A program made the position numbers and the translations under genes. DNA of 64,000 nt, from contig NZ_JARNTX010000001.1 in assembly GCF_029433095.1 (NCBI RefSeq), forward strand, positions 1,674,001 to 1,738,000. Direction: 5' to 3'. Numbering within the stretch: the stretch's first letter is position 1; the number at the start of each line of letters is the position of its first letter. Under the pieces are notes generated by a model. The model was not told where the DNA came from, did no database searches, and saw only the letters and a program-made list of their open reading frames with translations. This document shows positions 27,221-34,597 of this stretch, one piece after another. The stretch is from Hymenobacter sp. YC55 (GTDB lineage: Bacteria; Bacteroidota; Bacteroidia; Cytophagales; Hymenobacteraceae).

Positions 27221-27247
27221 TCGAACACTCTGTCCGAAAACGGACAT
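27221..27247 (+). promoter_or_regulatory. Palindromic enhancer-like site (UAS copy 2) of the efflux operon
   Basis: TCGAACACTC is followed by the perfect palindrome TGTCCGAAAACGGACA (27231-27246). The flanking ten bases and both half-sites equal copy 1, while the inner six bases differ, as expected of a protein-binding site and not a recent duplication. The centre is again 75 bp from the -24 GG. Confidence 0.75.
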
Positions 27248-27311
27248 ATTTTATATCTGCTAACTTTTCTGTATGCTATATAAATAACTGTAAATAAGTT
27301 ATTTATAATAA

Positions 27312-27328
27312 TGGCACGGCGCTTGGCT
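27312..27328 (+). promoter_or_regulatory. Sigma-54 (-24/-12) promoter of the ATPase-permease-regulator unit
   Basis: TGGCACG (27312-27318), four bases, then TTGG (27323-27326) and CT. The -24 part is full consensus; the -12 part has GG in place of GC, exactly as in the first promoter. The ATPase ATG lies 80 bp downstream. Confidence 0.8.
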
Positions 27329-27408
27329 ATACTACTATGAACCTAGGGCAATACTGCTCGAATTCGGACAACTTCTTTCGCCATCCTTCCTAACGCTCGT
27401 TATATCTC

Positions 27409-28152
27409 ATGGAAAACATTCTCTCCCAATCGGCCGCCCGGCCTCAAGCTTCCACCGGTGCAGTTGCTGCTGCTAGCCAGCCCGTTATTCAGCTGCGCGA
27501 CATCGAGAAAGTCTACCAAACCAAAACCATTGAAACAGTGGCTTTGAACCGCGTGAACCTGACCATTAACAAGGGCGAGTTCGTGTCGATTATGGGGCCG
27601 TCGGGCTGCGGCAAGTCGACGCTACTGAGCATCATCGGCTTGCTCGACGAGCCAACTAGCGGAGTAATCGAACTGGATGGCCGGCCAGTGCATTCGTATT
27701 CCGACAAAGAGCTGGCTTCGTTGCGCAACCAGAAAATCGGGTTCGTTTTCCAGAGCTACCACCTCATCAACGACCTATCGGTGCTAGACAACGTGGAGCT
27801 GCCCTTGCTGTACCGGCCCGGCGTAGGTGGCAAAGAACGGCGCCAGCGAGCCTACGCGGCCCTCGACAAAGTGGGGCTGAGCGCCCGCACCAACCACTTC
27901 CCAAGTCAGCTGTCGGGTGGGCAGCGCCAGCGGGTGGCTATTGCCCGCGCCCTGGCTGGCCGGCCCGAAATCATCTTGGCCGACGAACCAACAGGCAACC
28001 TCGATTCGGTAATGGGCGAGGAAATCATGGACCTGCTGCTGGATCTGAATCGGCAGGAAGGCACCACCATCGTGATGGTAACCCACGACGAGCAGCAGGC
28101 TCGCCGCACCGAACGGCTCATCCGCTTCTTCGACGGCAGCCAAGTCAACTAG
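27409..28152 (+). CDS. ABC transporter ATP-binding protein (MacB/LolD type)
   Basis: The 247-residue ATPase powers the efflux pump from the cytoplasmic side. Walker A GPSGCGKST is near residue 64, the Q-loop region GFVFQSYHLI near 111, the signature LSGGQRQRVAIARAL near 167, Walker B IILADEPTGNLD near 190 and the H-loop VTHDEQQAR near 226. This wording is typical of MacB/LolD-type ATPases that pair with FtsX-fold permeases, which are the next transporter genes. The sigma-54 promoter and UAS lie upstream. An unusual feature is that a sigma-factor gene separates it from its permeases. Confidence 0.93.
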   Translation: MENILSQSAARPQASTGAVAAASQPVIQLRDIEKVYQTKTIETVALNRVNLTINKGEFVSIMGPSGCGKSTLLSIIGLLDEPTSGVIELDGRPVHSYSDKELASLRNQKIGFVFQSYHLINDLSVLDNVELPLLYRPGVGGKERRQRAYAALDKVGLSARTNHFPSQLSGGQRQRVAIARALAGRPEIILADEPTGNLDSVMGEEIMDLLLDLNRQEGTTIVMVTHDEQQARRTERLIRFFDGSQVN

Positions 28153-28226
28153 GTTGGCCCGGAGCTAACCGCCTTGCGCCAAAGCAGCTAACCAGCTCTG
28201 CACCCTACGCTAAAAGCAGTAATAAA

Positions 28227-28817
28227 ATGAAAACGCTTTCCCTTCCACTGCCCGATGCCGACTTGGTGGCTGCTTGCCGCCGGGGTAGTGCGGCGGCGCA
28301 GGAGCAGCTCTATCGGCGCTTCGCGCCCAAAATGCTGGCTTTGTGCTTGCGCTATGTGCGCCACGAGTTTGATGCCGAGGATGTGCTGATTCGTGGTTTT
28401 GTGAAGGTGTTCCACAGCCTCGGCCAGTTTGAAGGCAAGGGCAGCCTGGAAGGATGGGTGCGCCGCATCATGGTAAACGAAGCTTTGACTTTCCTTCGCA
28501 GCGGGGAGTCGCTTACGCTCAGCATCGAAGACTGCTCTACCGACCACCTCGCCACCGATTTGCCTGCTGCCGATGTGGAACTGCAAGCCGCCGACTTGCT
28601 GCGGCTGGTGCAGGAGTTGCCGGCTGGCTACCGGGCGGTGTTCAACCTCTACGCGCTGGAAGGCTATAGCCACCTGGAAGTAGCCGATCTGCTTGGGATA
28701 ACGGAGGGCACCAGCAAGTCGCAGCTTAGCAAGGCCCGGGGCGTGCTGCAGCGGCAGGTGGCGGCGCTTCAATCTTCAGTATCTACCCTTGACTATGTCT
28801 CAGCTCATGTTGCTTAG
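28227..28817 (+). CDS. ECF-type RNA polymerase sigma factor
   Basis: The 196-residue protein is a group 4 sigma factor. Region 2 lies in residues about 15-85 (AQEQLYRRFAPKMLALCLRYV, then DAEDVLIRGFVKVF). Region 4 lies at about 125-180, with LPAGYRAVFNLYALEGYSHLEVADLLGI read in two parts and the recognition helix TSKSQLSKARGVL. It sits in the same orientation between the ATPase (74 bp upstream) and the permease genes (464 bp downstream). No recognisable anti-sigma gene follows; the overlapping frame at 28795 is a short membrane-peptide-like ORF. It could feed another regulon, or replace the ATPase-permease linkage by insertion. Confidence 0.88.
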   Translation: MKTLSLPLPDADLVAACRRGSAAAQEQLYRRFAPKMLALCLRYVRHEFDAEDVLIRGFVKVFHSLGQFEGKGSLEGWVRRIMVNEALTFLRSGESLTLSIEDCSTDHLATDLPAADVELQAADLLRLVQELPAGYRAVFNLYALEGYSHLEVADLLGITEGTSKSQLSKARGVLQRQVAALQSSVSTLDYVSAHVA

Positions 28818-29142
28818 CTATCTAAAGAGTATTTGGCACCTTGTGCAATGCTGTAAGCTGCTCGCGGTGCTTGGTATTACGCTTGTAATGCTGTTGGCTG
28901 TCCGTTCCTTGTTCGACCGTTCTCTAAGCCCAGATTGTGTTGAACTGCGAACCGGGCAAACTGCTTGGGCTGCCCTTCTGAAACGGAGCTTTCAGGTGAA
29001 TAACCAGCCGAATGCAATGCTTGGGTGTCCCTCTTCCCCCGGCAGCAACTATTCCACAACGTGTGATAGACGCCCCACGCGAAGCGACTCCTCGACTTCT
29101 GGCTTGTCCGTGAAACCGATAATTCTGGTAGTTGAAACCTGA
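28795..29142 (+). pseudogene. Permease-like N-terminal remnant or small membrane peptide
   Basis: This frame overlaps the sigma gene end by 23 bp. The segment from the internal ATG at 28807 (MLLSYLKSIWHLV, then LLAVLGITLVMLLAV) resembles the first 40 residues of the permease at 29282 (MLLSYLKIAWKVL, then GISFTLMVLLVV), and the first 11 bases of both are identical. After about residue 45 the sequence loses any membrane or conserved pattern and looks non-coding. The simplest reading is a truncated, decayed copy of the permease 5' end. An anti-sigma-like membrane peptide is the alternative. Confidence 0.4.
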
Positions 29143-29281
29143 TGCCTAGCACCTGAATGGCCAGCCTCTAATAGGCTTTAAAGCGCCCTTAGAGCATTTT
29201 ATAGCTCAGTCAGCCAGGGCCAAGTTGCCCGGTAAGAGGCGGCGCCACCTTCCTTATACTTCACTCCTCATCGATAACGCC

Positions 29282-30529
29282 ATGTTGCTTAGTTACCTCA
29301 AAATTGCCTGGAAGGTCTTGCTGCGCCGCAAGTTCTTCACGTTCATTAGCCTGTTTGGCATCAGCTTCACGCTGATGGTGCTGCTCGTAGTGGTGGCCAT
29401 GGTCGACCACTTCAAAGGCGCCCACGCACCAGAGTCGCAGATTGAGCGCATCGCCTTCATTTCGTTTACGAGGCAGGACTTCAAGGATGGAGGCGCTATG
29501 AATACCCCACCTAGCCCGTATTTCATCAACAAGTACGTGCGCGCTATGAAAACCCCGGAAAAAATAGCCATGTTTTCACAGTTTCACGGCACGCCTAGCT
29601 ATGTCGGCAATACGAAGCTGGAATTCGACCTTCGCTTCACCGACAACGTGTTTTGGGAAATATTCAACTTCAACTTTCTCGAAGGCAAGCCCTACAACGC
29701 CAACGATCTGCGCGACGCAAACCGCGTGGTTGTCATCACCGAAACCACGGCCAAGCAATATTTTGGTACAGCCCGGGGCGTAGTAGGTAGGGAGATTGAA
29801 GTGGACCAGCGCAAGTTTCGGGTTATCGGCGTCGTGAGTGATGTTGGGATTATCCGCTACAATTCCTACGCGGAGGTGTGGGCACCCATGACCACCTCCA
29901 AGGCCGACATCAGAAAGCCAGTGATTGAGGGTGATTACTACGCCGCGCTGCTGGCCCCAGAGGGTACCGATATAGCCGCTCTGGATGCCGAGTATCAGCA
30001 GATCCTCAAGCGCGTGTCCATCCCAAACCCCGATATCACCAAGCTTCATTCCCACGCTGATGGCCTGATGGCTACCATCACGCGGCAACTGCTGGGCCGC
30101 GGCAGCGACGAATCAAATCATCTTACCAAGTTCTATGTGTTTGCTTTTGGCTTGGCTCTGCTGTTTATGCTGCTGCCAGCCCTGAATTTGGTGAACATCA
30201 ACCTGAGCCGCATCATGGAACGCAGCTCGGAAATAGGAGTGCGCAAGGCGTTTGGTGCCACGGATGGCACCCTGATTGGCCAGTTTCTGATCGAGAACAT
30301 TTTCCTCACGCTCCTTGGCGGGCTGCTTGGGCTGGGGCTTGCCTTCGTAGCGCTCCAGCTACTCAGCGACTCCAATTTCATTTCCTACGCTCAGTTCACG
30401 CTCAATCTGCGCGTCTTTGCCTGGGCCATGCTTGCAACAGTGTTTTTTGGCGTGCTATCGGGGGTATACCCGGCCTTCAAAATGTCGAGGGTGCAGCCAG
30501 TACAAGCCTTGAAGGGCGGTACCAACTAA
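29282..30529 (+). CDS. ABC transporter permease, MacB/FtsX type (first)
   Basis: The 415-residue permease has the MacB layout: one N-terminal helix (residues about 20-42, FTFISLFGISFTLMVLLVV), a large periplasmic domain (about 45-285), then three C-terminal helices with the coupling motif MERSSEIGVRKAFGAT near 318. I chose ATG 29282 (MLLSYLKIAWKVLLRRKF), which begins at the conserved amphipathic start; 19 upstream codons look like leader. It is followed 25 bp later by a second permease, so the pump is probably a heterodimer. The ATPase is encoded at 27409. Confidence 0.9.
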   Translation: MLLSYLKIAWKVLLRRKFFTFISLFGISFTLMVLLVVVAMVDHFKGAHAPESQIERIAFISFTRQDFKDGGAMNTPPSPYFINKYVRAMKTPEKIAMFSQFHGTPSYVGNTKLEFDLRFTDNVFWEIFNFNFLEGKPYNANDLRDANRVVVITETTAKQYFGTARGVVGREIEVDQRKFRVIGVVSDVGIIRYNSYAEVWAPMTTSKADIRKPVIEGDYYAALLAPEGTDIAALDAEYQQILKRVSIPNPDITKLHSHADGLMATITRQLLGRGSDESNHLTKFYVFAFGLALLFMLLPALNLVNINLSRIMERSSEIGVRKAFGATDGTLIGQFLIENIFLTLLGGLLGLGLAFVALQLLSDSNFISYAQFTLNLRVFAWAMLATVFFGVLSGVYPAFKMSRVQPVQALKGGTN

Positions 30530-30554
30530 TTATCTACGTAGCCTTTCCTCTGCC

Positions 30555-31751
30555 ATGATACGTCACCTGTTTACTTTGATCTGGAACCGTAAGCGGTCCA
30601 ACTTCCTGCTGATTGCAGAAATAGTGCTGTCCTTCTTTGTACTCTTCGTGGTCAGCAGCATGCTGGTGTACAACTACTACAACTACCGCCAGCCACTAGG
30701 GTACGAGTACCAGAATGTGTGGGAGCTCAACCTAGATCCGGGCGCCGACACCATCGCTTATCGGCAGAAGCTGCAATTGGTAGTGCAGCGCCTGAAGGCA
30801 AGCAAGGGAGTTGTAAATGTGTCCAAAACCAATTCCAATACGCCCTTCTCGTTTAGCAACATGAACGGCCACCTCTACTACCAGCACAAGCAAAGCCCGT
30901 TAATTGATAACTACGATGTCGAAGACGATTTCCGGGACGTGCTGAAACTAAACGTAGTGGAAGGCCGCTGGTTTGACCGGCGCGACGCCGCCAGCACCCG
31001 GAAGCCGCTCGTTATCAATTCGGCGATGAAAAACGCTATGTTCCCCGGCGAAAAGGCAGTTGGTAAGATATTTACCGACGAAAAGGGTACCACCGAATGG
31101 CAGGTGGTAGGTGTGGTAGACAAATACCGGGCAAGCAGCGACTTTGCCGAAGACGTGCCTGTTAGTTTCCGGCGGCGTCCTTTAGAGGATGAGGTGGCTG
31201 CGAAGTCATTTTCGTACGAGATTCCCGTCCTGTTGGTGCGCGTACAGCCCGGCAGCGGGGCCGTGCTGGAACAACAGCTGATCAAGGAAATCACGAATGT
31301 AACCAAGACGTGGTCGGTGACGGTAAGCTCGCTCGAGCAGAACCGTACGGCCAAGCTGAAAGTAGTGGTCACGCCCTTCCTCGCATTGGGCATGGTATGC
31401 GGATTTTTGATTTTGAACGTGACGCTGGGCTTGTTTGGCGTACTGTGGTACAATATCAACCAGCGCAAAGCCGAAATAGGAATCCGGCGGGCGCTGGGTG
31501 CAACTGGAAATGCTATTGGCAGCCAGTTCCTGGGCGAAATGCTCGTTGTTACTACGCTGGGTGTGGTCGTGGGGCTGGTGCTGGCCATGCAGTTTCCCTT
31601 GCTCGGCGTGTTCAGCGTAGCCTCTACCGTTTATTTTCAGGCCATGATTGTGGCTACGCTGCTCATCTTTTCGCTCACCGCTATTTGTGCCTGGCAGCCT
31701 AGCCGTATTGCGGCAGCAATTCAGCCCGCCGTGTCGTTGCGGGAAGAGTAA
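30555..31751 (+). CDS. ABC transporter permease, MacB/FtsX type (second)
   Basis: The 398-residue permease has the same topology as its neighbour: a first helix (SNFLLIAEIVLSFFVLFVVSS, split by a Glu), a periplasmic domain and a C-terminal three-helix bundle with NINQRKAEIGIRRALGATGN near 310, the usual coupling helix. Similarity to the first permease is confined to these elements, so they are old paralogues and not a recent duplication. The tail ends IAAAIQPAVSLREE, typical of MacB-family permeases. Stop and the regulator gene are separated by 103 bp that hold a short hairpin. Confidence 0.9.
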   Translation: MIRHLFTLIWNRKRSNFLLIAEIVLSFFVLFVVSSMLVYNYYNYRQPLGYEYQNVWELNLDPGADTIAYRQKLQLVVQRLKASKGVVNVSKTNSNTPFSFSNMNGHLYYQHKQSPLIDNYDVEDDFRDVLKLNVVEGRWFDRRDAASTRKPLVINSAMKNAMFPGEKAVGKIFTDEKGTTEWQVVGVVDKYRASSDFAEDVPVSFRRRPLEDEVAAKSFSYEIPVLLVRVQPGSGAVLEQQLIKEITNVTKTWSVTVSSLEQNRTAKLKVVVTPFLALGMVCGFLILNVTLGLFGVLWYNINQRKAEIGIRRALGATGNAIGSQFLGEMLVVTTLGVVVGLVLAMQFPLLGVFSVASTVYFQAMIVATLLIFSLTAICAWQPSRIAAAIQPAVSLREE

Positions 31752-31760
31752 GTAGTTGCA

Positions 31761-31778
31761 GGTTGCGTGTTCGCAACC
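31761..31778. other. Short hairpin between permease and regulator genes
   Basis: GGTTGCG (31761-31767) pairs with CGCAACC (31772-31778) around TGTT. No T-run follows, so it is a weak attenuator, mRNA-end hairpin or operator rather than a full terminator. Confidence 0.45.
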
Positions 31779-31854
31779 AGTTGCGCAAAGCACTATTTAC
31801 TGTCTCATCTACTTTCAAATCCCCGTGCGAACTGCGTTCTTCGCCCTTTAAGCT

Positions 31855-33237
31855 ATGATACTGATTGTCGACGACGATGTGGCCGTGCGTACCTCGCTGG
31901 GGCTCTTGCTGAAGCAGGCAGGATACCCCGCGAAAAGCGTAGCTACGCCCGAGGAAGCCTTGCGTATTGTGCAGGAAACGCCGCCCCGCCTGGTGCTCAT
32001 GGACATGAACTTCTCGCTTGACACCAGCGGCCAGGACGGTTTGCAACTGCTGGCCCAAGTAAAGCAAGTGGCCCCGCAGCTTCCCGTTATCCTAATTACA
32101 GGTTGGGGGTCCATCACGCTGGCCGTGGAGGGAATGAAAGCCGGGGCGGCTGAATTTGTAACCAAGCCCTGGCACAACGATTCCCTGCTCCAAACCATCC
32201 GTACCATCCTTAGCTTGCACGAGGTTGAAACGGAAACCGACCCCGCTGCCCTCAGCCGCCGCCAACTCGACAAGCAGTACAACTTCAAGAACATAGTAGG
32301 GCAGGATGCACGCTTGCTGCACGTATTGCGCAACGTGGGGCAAGTGGCTACCACCGATGCTTCGGTACTGATAGAAGGGGAGAGCGGCACCGGCAAAGAG
32401 CTGATTGCCGAGGCGGTGCACCACAACAGCCACCGCCGCCGCCAGCCCTTCGTGAAAGTGAACCTCGGCGGTATTTCGGCTTCGCTGTTTGAGAGTGAAA
32501 TGTTTGGGCACCGCCGCGGGGCCTTTACCGATGCCAAAACCGACCGGGTCGGCCGTTTCGAGCTAGCCAACGGCGGCACCATCTTCCTCGATGAAATAGG
32601 GGAGTTGGACCTTAGCAGCCAGGTGAAGCTACTGCGCGTGCTACAAGACCGCACCTACGAAGTGCTCGGCGACAGTAAACCCCGCCGCCTCGATATCCGC
32701 GTTATCTGCGCCACCAACCGCAACCTCGCTGAAATGGTGCAGCAGGGCCGCTTCCGCGAAGACTTGTTTTATCGCATCAACCTCATTACGGTGCGTTTGC
32801 CAGCTTTGCGCGAGCGTCCGCAGGATATACCATTGCTGGTGCAGCACTTTGTGGATGGCCTGCGCGCCACCTACAACCGGCCGGCTCTGAAAATAGGCGC
32901 GCGGGCGCAGCATTGGCTGCAAGAGCAGCCGTTGCCGGGCAATATTCGGGAGCTGAAAAACTTGGTGGAGCGCGCCGTGTTGGTTAGCGGCAAAGACGAG
33001 CTTGGCCCCGAAGATTTCCAGGCCCAGTTTCAGCGCGCTCCTGTCCGCACCGCTGAGCCCGGCGAGCTGCCCGAACCCGGCACCATGACGCTCGACGAAC
33101 TGGAAGCTGAAATGATACGCCGCACGCTCGAACATTACAGCGGCAATATCAGCCGGGTAGCCAAAGCTCTGGGGCTGAGCCGTGGCGCCCTGTATCGGCG
33201 CTTAGAGAAATATGCCATTCCGTTTGATGCGGAATAG
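31855..33237 (+). CDS. Sigma-54-dependent response regulator (NtrC/AtoC type)
   Basis: The 460-residue activator has a receiver domain (D6/D7 acidic pocket, phospho-acceptor D50 in LMDMNF, KPW near 103), an AAA+ domain and a Fis-type HTH. The AAA+ domain (about 145-380) has Walker A GESGTGKE, the sigma-54 contact loop as GAFTDA in place of GAFTGA, and the Walker B region TIFLDEIGELDL. The HTH helix is at the C terminus (NISRVAKALGLSRGALYRRL). It should open sigma-54 promoters when phosphorylated by the kinase encoded 48 bp downstream. The two sigma-54 promoters of this locus and their shared palindrome make it the obvious local activator (inference). Confidence 0.93.
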   Translation: MILIVDDDVAVRTSLGLLLKQAGYPAKSVATPEEALRIVQETPPRLVLMDMNFSLDTSGQDGLQLLAQVKQVAPQLPVILITGWGSITLAVEGMKAGAAEFVTKPWHNDSLLQTIRTILSLHEVETETDPAALSRRQLDKQYNFKNIVGQDARLLHVLRNVGQVATTDASVLIEGESGTGKELIAEAVHHNSHRRRQPFVKVNLGGISASLFESEMFGHRRGAFTDAKTDRVGRFELANGGTIFLDEIGELDLSSQVKLLRVLQDRTYEVLGDSKPRRLDIRVICATNRNLAEMVQQGRFREDLFYRINLITVRLPALRERPQDIPLLVQHFVDGLRATYNRPALKIGARAQHWLQEQPLPGNIRELKNLVERAVLVSGKDELGPEDFQAQFQRAPVRTAEPGELPEPGTMTLDELEAEMIRRTLEHYSGNISRVAKALGLSRGALYRRLEKYAIPFDAE

Positions 33238-33285
33238 GAGGGGAGCTAGTTTCGTAGCCTTCCATATTTAGATAAGCACCCTTCT

Positions 33286-34584
33286 ATGTCCTTGCGCGTC
33301 AAGTTTATCCTGTTCGTCACCATCATTCATGCCGTATTGATTGTGTTGGCCGGACAGGTGATGCGTACCAATGCACCGCTGTTTGTTGGGCTAGAGGTGT
33401 TGCTGCTCGTCAGTATTATTTTCACGGTGCAGCTCTACAAGAGCTTTGTGCGGCCGTTTCAACTGATAGCCGCCGGTACCGAAGCCATTCGCGCCAAGGA
33501 TTTCTCGATGAAATTTGTGCCCGTAGGGCAGCGGGAGATGGACCAACTCATCGACGTGTACAACCACATGATAGACGAGCTGCGCAAGGAGCGTATTACG
33601 CAGCACGAGAAAAGCTTCTTGCTAGAAAGCTTGATTCAGGCGTCGCCGGCTGGCGTGCTGCTGCTCACTTTCGATGGTTATATCGAAGGGGTGAACCCCG
33701 CCGCAGAGCGTATACTTGGGCTGCCCGTAGGCAGCTTGCTAGGCCAAAAACCCGCCCACTTGCCGGGTGATTGGGGAGCTGCGTTGGGCCACATTACCGA
33801 GCACGAACCCCAAGTAGTACGTCTGTCGGGTATTCAGACCTACCGGGCCAGTCGCTCGCATTTTGTGGATCGGGGGTTCATGCGCCACTTCATTGTGCTG
33901 GAAGAGCTAACGCAAGACCTAATCCGGCAGGAAAAGCAGGCTTATTCCACGCTGATTCGGATGATGTCGCACGAAATCAACAACTCTATCGGCGCCATCA
34001 ACTCCATTCTGCAAAGCTTCCACCACTACGCCCCGCAACTCAGCCCCGCCGACCAGCCGGATTTCACGGAAGCGCTGGACGTATCCATTGCCCGCAATAC
34101 GCACCTCGCCAATTTCGTGGCCAACTTCGCCAACCTTGTGCGCTTGCCGCTCCCTACGTGTCAGCCTACGGATGTACACGAGCTACTGCGCCACACCGAG
34201 CGACTGCTGCACGTGCAAGCCGAGCGCCGCCACATAGGGTGGCACCAAGACCTTGCGCCGGGTTCGTTGGTGGTCAATTTGGACGGTCAGCAGCTAGAAC
34301 AAGCGTTGCTCAACATCTGCAAGAATGCGCTTGAGGCTATTGGCGAGGGCGGCAACCTGTGGGTGCGCACCAAGCAGCATCCGCCGCAGCTCGTCATCGA
34401 AAACGACGGGCCCGGTATCCCGCCCGACGTGCAGCGCCGCTTGTTTACGCCCTTCTTCAGCACCAAGCGCGACGGTCAGGGCATCGGCCTTACCCTCATT
34501 CGCGACACACTCTTACAGCACAACTTCACTTTCAGCCTGGAAACTCAAGAAAGCGGCCGCACAGCCTTTACAATTCGGTTCTAG
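33286..34584 (+). CDS. Sensor histidine kinase paired with the NtrC-type regulator
   Basis: The 432-residue kinase has two N-terminal helices (about 5-23 and 31-49), with only a few residues between them, then a HAMP-like segment (FVRPFQLIAAGTEAIRAKDF) and a PAS-like domain (about 108-205). The phospho-acceptor His is H229 in MMSHEINNSIGAI. The ATPase domain has NICKNALEAI (N box), ENDGPGIP (G1), FFSTKRDGQGIGL (G2). The tiny external loop suggests sensing in or near the membrane, for example of envelope damage or membrane-active compounds. It is the last gene of the efflux locus and ends 13 bp before a convergent gene. Confidence 0.92.
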   Translation: MSLRVKFILFVTIIHAVLIVLAGQVMRTNAPLFVGLEVLLLVSIIFTVQLYKSFVRPFQLIAAGTEAIRAKDFSMKFVPVGQREMDQLIDVYNHMIDELRKERITQHEKSFLLESLIQASPAGVLLLTFDGYIEGVNPAAERILGLPVGSLLGQKPAHLPGDWGAALGHITEHEPQVVRLSGIQTYRASRSHFVDRGFMRHFIVLEELTQDLIRQEKQAYSTLIRMMSHEINNSIGAINSILQSFHHYAPQLSPADQPDFTEALDVSIARNTHLANFVANFANLVRLPLPTCQPTDVHELLRHTERLLHVQAERRHIGWHQDLAPGSLVVNLDGQQLEQALLNICKNALEAIGEGGNLWVRTKQHPPQLVIENDGPGIPPDVQRRLFTPFFSTKRDGQGIGLTLIRDTLLQHNFTFSLETQESGRTAFTIRF

Positions 34585-34597
34585 CTTTATAAACCTG

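Noticed and set aside
28160..28190. TTGGCCCGGAGC ahead of the sigma gene as a third sigma-54 promoter
   Set aside because: The -24 part is poor (TGGCCC) and no TTGC/TTGG follows at the required five-base spacing; no palindrome lies upstream.
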